This document shows positions 1-9,231 of a stretch of 64,000 nt of DNA, piece after piece (positions within the stretch are counted from its first letter, which is position 1; the number at the start of each line of letters is the position of its first letter). The stretch comes from Pseudomonadota bacterium (GTDB taxonomy: Bacteria; Pseudomonadota; Gammaproteobacteria; Xanthomonadales; SZUA-38): contig JBCCCR010000020.1 in NCBI GenBank assembly GCA_039033415.1, positions 1-64,000 on the forward strand, given 5' to 3'. The position numbers were made by a program, and so were the translations under genes. Under the pieces are notes generated by a model that made no database searches, was not told the origin of the DNA, and worked only from the letters and a program-made list of their open reading frames with translations.

Positions 1-1860
1 GCCGATCTGGATCCGGCGGAGTCGCTAGCTCACTACGATGAGCTGAACCTCCAGGGCCAGTCCGGAATCCTGTTCCCGATGTTCAGCGGCTGGGCCAAGA
101 ACGATCTCACCGCCGCCATCGAGCGCGCGAAAACCGTCACCAACCCCGCCGACCGACGCACCGCCGATCGCGCGATCCTGCAGGCCAACGCCAGCGCGCC
201 GGCGGAGGAACTCGAGTGGATTGCCAGCCAGCTGGGTCGGTCGGGGCAGATCAGTAATCGAGCGAGCAACGAGGCCCTCGCGCGCAGGGCACAGACCGAA
301 CCCGAGGCAGCGGCGCGGACCGCGCTAGCAATGCAGAATCCGCAGGCTCGTCTAGAGTCGCTGGCCTGGGTGGTGAATACCTGGGCCGAAAGAGATGCTG
401 ACGCCGCCATCGCTTTTGTTCTCGACCTTGAGGCGCCCACAATGCGCGCGCGGCTCGGACAGGTTGTTATGGGCCAGGTCGCTCAGAGGTCGCCCGAAAA
501 AGCGTTGCGTCTTGTGGATACCCAGCAGGGCCAGCAAAGGCAAATGATGGTTCAGACTGTGATCATGACGTTGGCCCGTACCAATCCCCAGAGTGCGCTT
601 AAGCTGGTGGACACGCTCAAGACACAGCAGGAGAAGCTGGACGCATATAACGGATTGTTTTCTCAGTGGTCTCAGCTAGACCCAGCAGGCGCCGGGTTGG
701 CGCTTGAGACGCTAACTGGCGTTCCGATCGACAGGAAATTCAGCATGGCCTCGCAAATTGCACAGGCTATGGCTAGCTCGGACCCTGAAGCAGCCCTGGA
801 GTGGGCATGGCGCTGGGATGAGCAGGCAGGCAGCCCGAGTAGGCAACATATGTGGACCTGGGATAACGTCGTTCAGCAAATCGGAAACGCGGATCCTAAT
901 CGGGCGCTGGCTCTGGCGGCGGAGCTGCCTGAGAGTAGCCGACGAACGAACCTTGTACGCAACTCTCTGACCCAGTTGGCCGCAATCGATCCGCTGGCGG
1001 CTCTGGATCAGCTCGAGCAGGTACCTTCCGGACAACCGCGCAGGTCAGCGATGAGAAACGTCGTATCCAATTGGGCCCAAAGCGATCCGGTCATGGCCAT
1101 GGACTGGGTAATGGCATTGGCCTCGGACCAGCGGCCAGAGATACTCCAATCCATTTCCTGGAGCGTGATCTCTAGCGACTTGGAGCTGGCCCTGGCTTAT
1201 ACCGATGATATGAATCCGCACGAGAAGGTCTCCTGGATCTCGCAGCTGATCGATGACTACGCGGCAAAAGATCCGCAGGCGGCCATTGCCTGGCTAGCCG
1301 AATACGAGTATTTACCGCAATACGGTGAGTGGCTGGGCACTGTCGCCCAATCGCGGATCGTTGACGACCCGCGCTGGGCGCTCAAGCTGCTGGACCGCAT
1401 CGAGGAGCCCCAGCAGCTGCAGGCTGCGCAGCTCCAGATTATTCATACCTGGGTGCAGTTCGACCCGACCGCCGCGGGCAAATGGTGGCATCGACAGCCC
1501 GATGAGAATCGCGATTTAACGGTGCTGGGCGACCTGGTTGGCACATGGGCCTCCCAGGACCGCGATACGGCCCGCAAATGGGTTCTTCGCCTGTCAGACA
1601 ATCGTGAGCGAGATCGCGCATTAATGGCCTACCTGCAAAGCGCCGGACATGATCAAGCGGATTACGCCAAGTGGACTCTCGAAATCGAAAACCCTGACCA
1701 GCGGTTCCAGGCCTACCAGCAGCAGCTCTGGAGCCTCATGAACGGCGATGCGTCACGGATCGACGAGTGGTTGCAGAATGCCCGCCTGGATTCAGACCAG
1801 AAGGCGCAGCTGCAGCAACAGATCGATGAGATGCAGCGCCAGCGACTCGGCACGATGTAA
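1..1860 (+). CDS. alpha-helical repeat protein, 5' end outside window
   Basis: The frame is open from the first base, so the gene starts upstream; 619 codons are visible before the stop. The first in-frame ATG is at 79 but the sequence before it is equally coding-like. The protein is a run of helical units of about 30-40 residues that repeat the pattern small-D-P-x-x-A-x-x-W/L (for example SSDPEAALEW, AIDPLAALDQ, KDPQAAIAWL). It is rich in Ala, Gln, Trp and Leu and has no catalytic motif that I recognise. Such TPR/HEAT-like solenoids usually bind other proteins. The N-terminus is missing, so I cannot say whether it is exported. The function is unknown; the repeat architecture is clear. Confidence 0.8.
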   Translation, partial: ADLDPAESLAHYDELNLQGQSGILFPMFSGWAKNDLTAAIERAKTVTNPADRRTADRAILQANASAPAEELEWIASQLGRSGQISNRASNEALARRAQTEPEAAARTALAMQNPQARLESLAWVVNTWAERDADAAIAFVLDLEAPTMRARLGQVVMGQVAQRSPEKALRLVDTQQGQQRQMMVQTVIMTLARTNPQSALKLVDTLKTQQEKLDAYNGLFSQWSQLDPAGAGLALETLTGVPIDRKFSMASQIAQAMASSDPEAALEWAWRWDEQAGSPSRQHMWTWDNVVQQIGNADPNRALALAAELPESSRRTNLVRNSLTQLAAIDPLAALDQLEQVPSGQPRRSAMRNVVSNWAQSDPVMAMDWVMALASDQRPEILQSISWSVISSDLELALAYTDDMNPHEKVSWISQLIDDYAAKDPQAAIAWLAEYEYLPQYGEWLGTVAQSRIVDDPRWALKLLDRIEEPQQLQAAQLQIIHTWVQFDPTAAGKWWHRQPDENRDLTVLGDLVGTWASQDRDTARKWVLRLSDNRERDRALMAYLQSAGHDQADYAKWTLEIENPDQRFQAYQQQLWSLMNGDASRIDEWLQNARLDSDQKAQLQQQIDEMQRQRLGTM

Positions 1861-2019
1861 GGCTGGAGTGTTATAAGCGCCCGCGGCCGGGTAGAAGGCT
1901 TCGTAGCGTCCTTGCAGTAGGCTGATTTTGCTTAAGCGATTGAATTAACTCAGTAAAAACGGCCCTTATTTGGCGTTGGACAGTCTTCTGCTAGGGTTTT
2001 GATCATCCAGGAGACAGCC

Positions 2020-2430
2020 ATGGCCAAAACCGCAACCGAAAAACTCAATCAGAAAAAACAGCCCAAAAAGGTGGTGCTCGAAAAAGACTTTGCCGGCATC
2101 AAGGCGGGTCAGCGAATGCTGGTGGGAACACCCAAGATGGTGGACGACTACATCCGCAAAGTGCCGGCAGGTGAAACCCGCACCATGCCCCGGCTGCGCC
2201 GAGATCTGGCTCGCCGCAATCGCTGCGACGCCACCTGTCCGGTATCCACCGCCATCTTTGTGCGGATTGCAGCCGAGGCCGCGCTGGAGGCGTTGGAAGG
2301 CGGGGCGTCAGCGTCGGACGTAACCCCCTTCTGGCGTGTGGTGGGCCCCGAAGATAAGATCGCCAAAAAGCTCCCGGTCGACAGCGAATGGATCAGCCAT
2401 CAACGGGCGAGCGAGAGCTTGCAACCCTGA
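2020..2430 (+). CDS. MGMT-family-like small protein lacking the reactive cysteine
   Basis: 136 aa from the ATG at 2020, which has a CAGGAG site 7-12 bases upstream; a TTG at 1999 is in frame but less likely. The N-terminus is basic (MAKTATEKLNQKK). Residues 49-55 (PAGETRT) followed by an LRRDLARR segment resemble the PxGxxxTY...LA helix of O6-alkylguanine-DNA alkyltransferases. Residues 103-108 (PFWRVV) sit where the PCHRV active site would be. The alkyl-accepting Cys is therefore replaced by Phe, which recalls alkyltransferase-like proteins (PWHRV). A conserved CDATCPVSTAIF block lies between. I infer a non-catalytic nucleic-acid-binding or regulatory role. It is convergent with the RHS gene and stands alone. 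Confidence 0.55.
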   Translation: MAKTATEKLNQKKQPKKVVLEKDFAGIKAGQRMLVGTPKMVDDYIRKVPAGETRTMPRLRRDLARRNRCDATCPVSTAIFVRIAAEAALEALEGGASASDVTPFWRVVGPEDKIAKKLPVDSEWISHQRASESLQP

Positions 2431-2473
2431 CTCTCGCTTCTCGACCTGGTCACAAATCTGGGCGGAACATAGC

Positions 2474-5400
2474 CTAGTCATCACTTACGTTGCAGCCGGT
2501 GAGTCTCTTGAGGTCAGCGCCATCCAGGTCAGGCGGAAACGTGGCAAACCTCGGATCAAGGATCAGCTCAGCCAGCGGATCGAAATAGACAAAGTTGCTG
2601 GCTGACCACCCGGCGATATGGCAAGGGAACGCAAGATCATCGGGGTCTTCCGGATTGTTCTTGCCATAGTCAACCATAAATAGGATCGTATCCAGGAAGT
2701 TACTTTCCGCGTAGGCCACCGTCCCCGCGGGGTCGGTAAACCCGGTTGGGCTGTTCAGTACGTAGCGGTAAAAGTTGAAGTCACGGCCTCCGTGTTTGAT
2801 CGGATCCTCCTGGGTGAAGCGTCCCAGCATTGGATCCAGGAATCGCCGGCGATTGTCGTACAGCCCAAGCTCCTCACTAAACGGGCGCGCGGCGTAGCGA
2901 ATGGGCTCGATATTGGCCGGTGCAGCGCCCGTCTGGAGGTTGCCATAACTGTCGTAGTCCACCCAGCTCAGTACGTTGAAGGCCGCGTCGGCTACTCCTC
3001 GGACTGACCCCAGGTGGTCCTTCAGGAACCACCGTTCGCCGCTTCCTCCGGCCCGCCAGACGCCATAAAGCTCGTCGATTTCGGCTGGGTCGTAGAGGAA
3101 CGATGCGCTGATCTCCGCAGCGCTGTCTGCGAACTCGGCGATACGGTGCTCCCGATCATGCAAGACCCAGGTTTTTTGTCCGTTGACCACCCGAAACAGC
3201 AGGCGATCTTCAAAGTCATACTCGAATTGAACCGTCTGGTCAGCCGGAGCACCCAGGCTTGGATGAACGGTACCCTGGACGAGGCGATTACGATGATCGT
3301 AGACGTACTCGTCGACCACGCTGGATCCGCTGTGCGTGCGCCGAATCAGGTTCCCAGCATCGTCATACTCGTAGCTGTAATCGCCGGCCACCGTTATACG
3401 GTTGGGCGCAGCAACCGTGGCCGTGGATGGGGCCAGATGTGAGGTCAGGCGATTTCCACCGACATCGAAGGTATAGCTCTCGTCGGCGTAAGAAGGGTCG
3501 GTGTGGGAGGCAGCGGTAATCTGCCCTTTCGCGTCATAGATGTAGCTAACGGTATTACCCGCATGCGACTCGCTGAGCACTCGGCCCTCGTCGTCTCTGG
3601 TGTAGGTAAGCTCAGCATTAGGGTGCAGCAGCACGTTCATGTCGTCCAGATGCCTGATGACCGAGACTCGGCTCTGACTGTCGTATTCAAACTCCGATAC
3701 CGATACGGCGTCACCGCCATTAGTCCCGGTCAACCGCTGGATCCGTTGGATTGTTCCAATCGGATTGCGAAAGATCTGTACCTCGTTGTCGCTGCTGTCA
3801 GGATTCCGCCATGTCAGTCGTAGCGTCTCACCGCCAAACGACTCAGCGCCAATAGATGCCTGGGTATTGTTGTTGATGCCGACTCTTACTAGCGTTGGAC
3901 TTTCCTGCTCTGCGGACCAGGTGTAGCGCACTCGCCAGGACTCCTGACCCGGCAGGATGTAGTCCACGTGGTCGATGCGCGGCAGGCGGCCGCGGAATTC
4001 GTGGGTGTAGGTCTCTCCGCCAACGGTATCGTCGACCCGCTCAAGGCCCGTCCCAGGGTCGTACGTAAAGACGATTTCCCGGATAACCGCGCCGCCCATG
4101 TCGTGCCAGCGTTCGTGAGTGAGGCGCTGGTTCGCGTCGTAAGCGAAAGTGCGCCGCTTCCCGTTACGATCAATATTTTCGAGGATGTTGCCGTTGCCAT
4201 CCCGGCCATAGGATTCACTGTTGCTCAACTGGTCCCGGACTGAGGTAAGTCGGTCGGCATAGTCAAAGGTGTAGGTAGTGGTATTGCCGAGCGGGTCGGT
4301 GACGACGTTGGGATTGCCGTCTGGATCGTAGCTGGTCTGGACCATACCGGACTCCGGCAGGCTGATTTCCGTCGGGTTTCTCTCACCGTCGTAGAAGATC
4401 TGGGAAGTATTGCCTGTCCGATCGGTTCGCGTCTGCGATCCGTCCAGGTTTTCGACCAGGCTGGCCGTGTTGCCTGCCTGGTCCTGCTGCGTGTTGAGCA
4501 AGCCGCTGGGGGTGTAGCTGATGTCCAGGCGCCCGTTGTTGTCGGTTCTCTCTATAGGCAAGCCGTTGTTTTGATTCACGAAGTCAACCGTATAGCCGCT
4601 CGAATTGCTCTGTGACTTGAGAAAACCATTGGCATCGTGGTCGTATGCGATCTGGAAAGCCGGTGAAGTCGTTTGGGTCCGCAGTTGACCCGACGGTCCG
4701 TACTCAAAGGTGGATGAAACACCCGCCGCTGGCTCCTCGCTCAAACGATTGCCTTCATCATCGTAAGTGAACTGATCGACCGATCCGTCTGGACCCTCAA
4801 AGCGCGTGATGTTTCCGAACTCGTCGTAAGCGATGTCGAAGCGGTTGTTGCTGAAATTGGCCAAAGGCGGCGTCAGCCGGGTGGGGCGGCCCATGGAGTC
4901 GTACTGATAGCCCCATTCCTCGCCGCTTGCATCCACGAATCGGGTCTCCCGGTCGGGATTTTCGGGGTCTTCATATTGATAGGTCACCGTATTGCCACCG
5001 GCGTCCTCGATCAGTGTGATATTGCCCCGCCCGTCGTACTCGTAGTACGTCATATTGCCGCGCCGGTCGGTGATGGTCCCGCTGAAGCCCTGCGGATCAG
5101 AGTTCACTTCGCGACGCTGGCCGTTTTCGTCGATGGTCGCAAGAAGACGACCGCTGTCCGGGTCGTACTCGAAGCGTCGGGGCATCCTGCCCTGCGGATC
5201 CATCATCGTATCCAGATAGTGGGGGTTAGTGACCGAGTAGACATAGCTGGTGATGTTCATATCCGGGTCTGTGACGCTGACCAGATCGCCGTTGCCGTCG
5301 TATTCATAAGACCAGGTGTTGCCATCAGGGTCGGAGATGGCCGTGATGCGGCCCTGCCCGTCACGTGCGAAGTTCAAGGCCGGTCCCGCAGAATGCTGGA

Positions 5401-8038
5401 TCCCGTCGGGATTGAAATTCAGCGTGTTGCCGTTTCGGTCCTCTGCACCCAGCATCCCCTTATCTTCGTGCACGGAATACCGAATGCCGTCAGGCGAGAT
5501 CAACACGTAGCTCTCAGGGTTATAGGGCAACTGGATTGAGAACAGGTAAACGCTTCCGTCGTCCCTGACGCGCAGAAACTCCTGGTCTCCCTGGGGCACT
5601 TCAAGCTGAAAGTAATTTCCTGGATCCGGCTCGAACTGGACTCGGTGTGGGATGCCGGTCAGGGTTGGCTGGCCCGGAACGGCGCCGAACGTGAAACCGA
5701 GACGCTCGCCGGTCGGGGCGGTAAGGTAGACCCGGGTACCAATGCGAAAAGGCGTGGAGCCGAAGAGACCCAGAACGCCGGTATCCGGGACAGTTTCACC
5801 GATATCGGTTTCCTGGAACTTCAAACTCCAGCCGAAGCCGAAGTCGCCCTGCGTTTCAGCATCCAGCGAATCGTATACCCGTGTGATGACGAGCGGGAAA
5901 CCCGCCAGGTTGATATCGATATCGGTGAACTCCAGCCGGTTGCGCCCCAGCTTGGCCTCGCCGACCACCTCGAGCGCTAGCGGCTCAACCCAGCCGAGGC
6001 CGATGTCGTTCTCGACCACGATTCGCACGATGTAGCTGTTGTTGCGCAGCAGCGTGGCGTCGAAGTTGGCGAGCACGGTCGGGGTGTCGACGGTGGTGTT
6101 TCCGGAGCCGATCCGGCGCCAGTCCGGAATGTTGGACCCCAGATTGTTGACATCAACCGTATCGGCTCTGGCGTACTCGACGTACCACTCCGACAGCGGT
6201 CTGCTCGACGCGATGGTGCCGACGATGTCGACGGTCATGCTGATCTGGTCACCGGCGGCTGGAGAATCGATGACCACCAGCGGCCGCAGGTCTTCCTCGG
6301 GAACGTTTTTGGCCACCACCTGGCCGAAAAAGGCGAACTGTCCGGCGCCGTTGACCGCGCCCAGGCGCACAAAATAGACGCCGTCGGGAAGGGTGCTGAC
6401 CGGCACAACACCTGCCGTCTCGGAGAACAGGTCGCCTGAGCCGGTCGCCAGTTCGAGGTAATCCGGATCGTCGGCTGACAAATTCTGCGGGTCCACGCTG
6501 TCGACCGGCGCATATTCGAGAGTCCAGCTGCTGGGATCACCGGTAATGGTTGCAATGATGGACACATCGTCGGAGGTGCTGATGCCGGGAGCGGGCGAGA
6601 CGATTCGAACCCGGGGTGCGTTAGGGTCATCCCGCGCGCTGCGGCCGGCCACATTCGGGTTGTTGGGATTGGTGCCATCGCTATTGAAAATGATGTAGCC
6701 AGCGGAACGCGTCACCGCCTGATTCGCCGTATCGGTGACGGTGGCTTCCAGCAGCAGTTCGCCCGGGTTGGTCAGGCTGATGATTGCCAGGTTGTCCGAA
6801 TCCAGCGTGGTCGGCTGGCCGTTCACGAGCAGCGTCAGGTCCGCAACGCCCAGATCGTCAAAGGCGGCAACCTCGATCGTCGCACTTTCGCCGGCGCGCA
6901 GTTCGGGGGTGTTGCTCTCATTGTCGGTAAGCCCGATCGTGAGTGTCGGCGGCAGGTCCTGGGAGAAGCGACCAAAGTTCAATCCGTTATAGATGCGATT
7001 GGCAGCATCGATCGTAACGATGTGTGCATAGGGGTCCGGGTCGGCAAAATTGATGGCCTCCATACCGACCAGCTCAAATCCTTCGATGCTGCCAAGTTCG
7101 TCTTGCCCGATGGCACGGATAAAGTTGACGGGCCCTTCCAGGCCGACGCTCGCGAAATCCACGCTGATCGTATTGTCGTCTTCCGAATACAACCCGAGTG
7201 AGGTCATTTCAGCAGGGCTTGGCCCGGCCAGGATCTCCACCATTTCGCCTGCGGTCCGTCGCGAAAGGGAATAGACCAGCAGGTCCGGACCGTCTCCGTC
7301 GATCATCGGCTCGTCGAAACGGAGCGTAATCTGGGCGTCCGTCGCCAGACTCAGGAATTCCGTGCCCCGGCGGATGTTCGCCGACCCCACCACCGGACGT
7401 ACCCCGATAGGCCGTAGAACCAGGTCCACTGAATCCAGGACTCTCGGCAGCGGACCCTCGGCGGTCCGTTCCCACTCTCCCGGCCATTCGCTCGCGGTTT
7501 TGCCATAGGGCACGTCAAAATCGCCCACCCCAGCCGGTGAGTGAATGTACTCAACCACCTCGTCCGGCAGGCGGTCCAGCGCCGGCGTTAGCCCGCCTTC
7601 CGGAAAGGTCTGAAACTCTGGCGGCGCCAGCAGCTGGCGTACGTGATAAATGCCGGCGCCCAAGCCCACAAATCGGTAAAAGCCCTCGGCATCGGTAATG
7701 TTGGTCGGTTCCCCTGCGTCCAGCCGGCCATTGAAATTGCTGTCCAGGTAGACCGTTACGCCGGGGCGGCGCTCGCCGTCGCTCAAGCTGCCGTCGCGAT
7801 CAGGATCGAACAGCACCTGGCCGCTGATCGCGCCGCCGGTGAAACCCTCACCCTCAAAACTGTCGGCAAACAGGATGTCGACGAACCCTTTCTCGGATTC
7901 TTGTCCTGCTTCCGCGCTAAATCCACTCAGCGCGGCCAGCAATCCCAGCGTGCCCGCGAGAGTTGTTAGAGTCCGGCGCCAGGAACGAGAAGTCTCTTGG
8001 CCATTGGCCGCGTCCGACAGCTTCGATTTCAACTTCAT
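2474..8038 (-). CDS. secreted YD-repeat/RHS protein with SdrD-like N-terminal domain
   Basis: 1854 aa from the ATG at 8038. The frame runs on to 8197, but a signal peptide (basic N-terminus, hydrophobic stretch LAGTLGLLAALSGFSAEA) begins properly at 8038. Order of parts: signal about 1-44; tag DILFADSFE about 54-62; an SdrD-B/Cna-B-like domain with Asp-rich turns (FDPDRDGSLSDGE, DSNFNGRLDAGE) about 68-140; Ig-like beta domains up to about residue 800; many YD repeats (GxxxxYxYDxxGN type); RHS core near the C-terminus (GLYDNRRRFLDPMLGRF, NFYRYVLNSPTGFTDPAG). The last 82 residues after DPAG are a unique tip. RHS/YD proteins form beta-cocoon shells that often carry a toxin, but no small partner gene follows, so a toxin role is unproven. 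It lies 155 bp downstream of the cytochrome gene. Confidence 0.85.
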   Translation of the reverse strand: MKLKSKLSDAANGQETSRSWRRTLTTLAGTLGLLAALSGFSAEAGQESEKGFVDILFADSFEGEGFTGGAISGQVLFDPDRDGSLSDGERRPGVTVYLDSNFNGRLDAGEPTNITDAEGFYRFVGLGAGIYHVRQLLAPPEFQTFPEGGLTPALDRLPDEVVEYIHSPAGVGDFDVPYGKTASEWPGEWERTAEGPLPRVLDSVDLVLRPIGVRPVVGSANIRRGTEFLSLATDAQITLRFDEPMIDGDGPDLLVYSLSRRTAGEMVEILAGPSPAEMTSLGLYSEDDNTISVDFASVGLEGPVNFIRAIGQDELGSIEGFELVGMEAINFADPDPYAHIVTIDAANRIYNGLNFGRFSQDLPPTLTIGLTDNESNTPELRAGESATIEVAAFDDLGVADLTLLVNGQPTTLDSDNLAIISLTNPGELLLEATVTDTANQAVTRSAGYIIFNSDGTNPNNPNVAGRSARDDPNAPRVRIVSPAPGISTSDDVSIIATITGDPSSWTLEYAPVDSVDPQNLSADDPDYLELATGSGDLFSETAGVVPVSTLPDGVYFVRLGAVNGAGQFAFFGQVVAKNVPEEDLRPLVVIDSPAAGDQISMTVDIVGTIASSRPLSEWYVEYARADTVDVNNLGSNIPDWRRIGSGNTTVDTPTVLANFDATLLRNNSYIVRIVVENDIGLGWVEPLALEVVGEAKLGRNRLEFTDIDINLAGFPLVITRVYDSLDAETQGDFGFGWSLKFQETDIGETVPDTGVLGLFGSTPFRIGTRVYLTAPTGERLGFTFGAVPGQPTLTGIPHRVQFEPDPGNYFQLEVPQGDQEFLRVRDDGSVYLFSIQLPYNPESYVLISPDGIRYSVHEDKGMLGAEDRNGNTLNFNPDGIQHSAGPALNFARDGQGRITAISDPDGNTWSYEYDGNGDLVSVTDPDMNITSYVYSVTNPHYLDTMMDPQGRMPRRFEYDPDSGRLLATIDENGQRREVNSDPQGFSGTITDRRGNMTYYEYDGRGNITLIEDAGGNTVTYQYEDPENPDRETRFVDASGEEWGYQYDSMGRPTRLTPPLANFSNNRFDIAYDEFGNITRFEGPDGSVDQFTYDDEGNRLSEEPAAGVSSTFEYGPSGQLRTQTTSPAFQIAYDHDANGFLKSQSNSSGYTVDFVNQNNGLPIERTDNNGRLDISYTPSGLLNTQQDQAGNTASLVENLDGSQTRTDRTGNTSQIFYDGERNPTEISLPESGMVQTSYDPDGNPNVVTDPLGNTTTYTFDYADRLTSVRDQLSNSESYGRDGNGNILENIDRNGKRRTFAYDANQRLTHERWHDMGGAVIREIVFTYDPGTGLERVDDTVGGETYTHEFRGRLPRIDHVDYILPGQESWRVRYTWSAEQESPTLVRVGINNNTQASIGAESFGGETLRLTWRNPDSSDNEVQIFRNPIGTIQRIQRLTGTNGGDAVSVSEFEYDSQSRVSVIRHLDDMNVLLHPNAELTYTRDDEGRVLSESHAGNTVSYIYDAKGQITAASHTDPSYADESYTFDVGGNRLTSHLAPSTATVAAPNRITVAGDYSYEYDDAGNLIRRTHSGSSVVDEYVYDHRNRLVQGTVHPSLGAPADQTVQFEYDFEDRLLFRVVNGQKTWVLHDREHRIAEFADSAAEISASFLYDPAEIDELYGVWRAGGSGERWFLKDHLGSVRGVADAAFNVLSWVDYDSYGNLQTGAAPANIEPIRYAARPFSEELGLYDNRRRFLDPMLGRFTQEDPIKHGGRDFNFYRYVLNSPTGFTDPAGTVAYAESNFLDTILFMVDYGKNNPEDPDDLAFPCHIAGWSASNFVYFDPLAELILDPRFATFPPDLDGADLKRLTGCNVSDD

Positions 8039-8053
8039 AACGGTTCCCGAGTA

Positions 8054-8141
8054 TTCTCCGAATTGTTTTTTATCGCGTTTTTTGCGCGGCCAGATTGGAC
8101 ATTGAGATTTAAACTCTCGGAAATTTCTGTCGGTAATCGCA
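8054..8141 (-). repeat. upstream element copy A, in front of the RHS gene
   Basis: About 88 bp that match 9312-9399 in the same orientation at roughly 70 percent by eye. Identical blocks are shared in the same order and spacing: TTCTCCG, TATCGCG, GGCCA, TTGGACAT, GATTT, TCGGAA, TCGCA (as read on the + strand). It ends 16 bp before the RHS start codon. Both copies precede minus-strand genes for exported proteins, so a shared promoter or regulator site, or a duplicated 5' region, is likely. Confidence 0.6.
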
Positions 8142-8193
8142 CGCGTTCGGCGGCGATGGCGGTTGGCTGGAAACGCCAGCTCGTCAAATCCGC

Positions 8194-9231
8194 TCACTGC
8201 GCATCAATCAGCATTTCACATAGTGGCGTATTGTCTTCGGTGAGACGCTGAATGGGGATGACGCCAGGTGCGGCGCCTTCAAGATCGTAGTGGACGGTGG
8301 CGTCACCACAACTGTCCCACTGAACTGTGAGAGTGCCACTTTGCGTCGGTGGACCGACAGCCGGATCTGCGGCGTCGAAACGGCCCCCTGCTGAGAGAAA
8401 GACATCCAACGCTGCGGTGTCGCCGTCGAACGGCCCCTGGGCGGTCAGCCAGCGATGGCCCGGATCTCCGATCACGGCTGAGGCACCTGCCGTCGGCTCA
8501 GACACGTCGTAGGTAAACCAGGCGAGAAACACGATGCCGGTTTCCTCCAGGACCGTCAGCAGAAAACCCTGGCCCGGCGTTGCGGGGTTGAACCAGGCGT
8601 CGTTCAGACCGGCATTCAGGAAAAACTGGCAGTCGCTGTCGTCTTGGTCGCGCAAGCCGTCACCGTCGTTATCCAAACCCGTTGCGCCGAAGCGGGCTTC
8701 CGAGCCGTCGCTGTTGCAGGAGTCGGCAATCGCGCTGATGGCTTCAAGATAGTTTGACGGCAGTCGCCGCTCGGGGGCGGGCGTCGGGTCTTTGTCATGG
8801 CACTGAGAGCACGTGCCTTGACCCACCTGCCGCTCGTGGTGGAGGCGCAGTCCAGCTCCGGCTCCGCAGTGAACTTCAGACCGCGGGTCTGTCGCAAGAC
8901 CGGTACAGTTGCCGGTCACGTCCTCTTGTCGCCCGTGGCACCCAACGCAGCTCTTTTCAAAAGTCCCGTCATCGGAAAAGTTTGTGAATACGGGGCTCGG
9001 CGCCTCTCGGAGATGGCAAGCCATGCACTTGTTATCTACCGATGGCTGATGTCCCTCCATCAGATGTGTTCCCCAAGCGGTGCCATCATGTTGAGAGATA
9101 TAGTCGCCCTCGTTGAAGGTGCCGTGACAGCTTTCGCAGCCGGAATAGTCGGGGCTGGCAGCCACCGGCTGGATCCAAAATGCGAGCAACCCCATCACAA
9201 TGGCGTAACTTCCTATCCAACCTGCTTTCAT
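8194..9231 (-). CDS. secreted tetraheme c-type cytochrome with C-terminal lineage-specific domain
   Basis: 345 aa from the ATG at 9231, with a GGGGAG site just upstream; the longer frame to 9321 has no signal peptide. Signal peptide about 1-25 (ends PVAA/SPD). Four CxxCH haem sites: CESCH 32-36, CMACH 69-73, CVGCH 95-99, CSQCH 141-145. Next come an Asp-rich calcium-loop-like stretch (LDNDGDGLRDQDDSDC) at about 187-201, then a beta-rich domain starting GLNDAWFNPATPGQGF at 208-223 with a VFLAWFTYD strand. I know this second domain from exported proteins of Xanthomonadales-like bacteria; its function is not known to me. A periplasmic or surface electron carrier is the natural inference. It is followed by the RHS gene on the same strand. 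Confidence 0.85.
   Translation of the reverse strand: MKAGWIGSYAIVMGLLAFWIQPVAASPDYSGCESCHGTFNEGDYISQHDGTAWGTHLMEGHQPSVDNKCMACHLREAPSPVFTNFSDDGTFEKSCVGCHGRQEDVTGNCTGLATDPRSEVHCGAGAGLRLHHERQVGQGTCSQCHDKDPTPAPERRLPSNYLEAISAIADSCNSDGSEARFGATGLDNDGDGLRDQDDSDCQFFLNAGLNDAWFNPATPGQGFLLTVLEETGIVFLAWFTYDVSEPTAGASAVIGDPGHRWLTAQGPFDGDTAALDVFLSAGGRFDAADPAVGPPTQSGTLTVQWDSCGDATVHYDLEGAAPGVIPIQRLTEDNTPLCEMLIDAQ

Noticed and set aside
4976-5539. Long plus-strand frame (187 codons) inside the RHS gene
   Set aside because: It is a shadow frame of repetitive, GC-rich YD-repeat coding DNA; the minus-strand protein is plainly the real one.
2474-8038. RHS gene as part of a type VI secretion effector cassette
   Set aside because: No VgrG, PAAR, DUF1795 adaptor or immunity gene nearby, and the protein has its own signal peptide.
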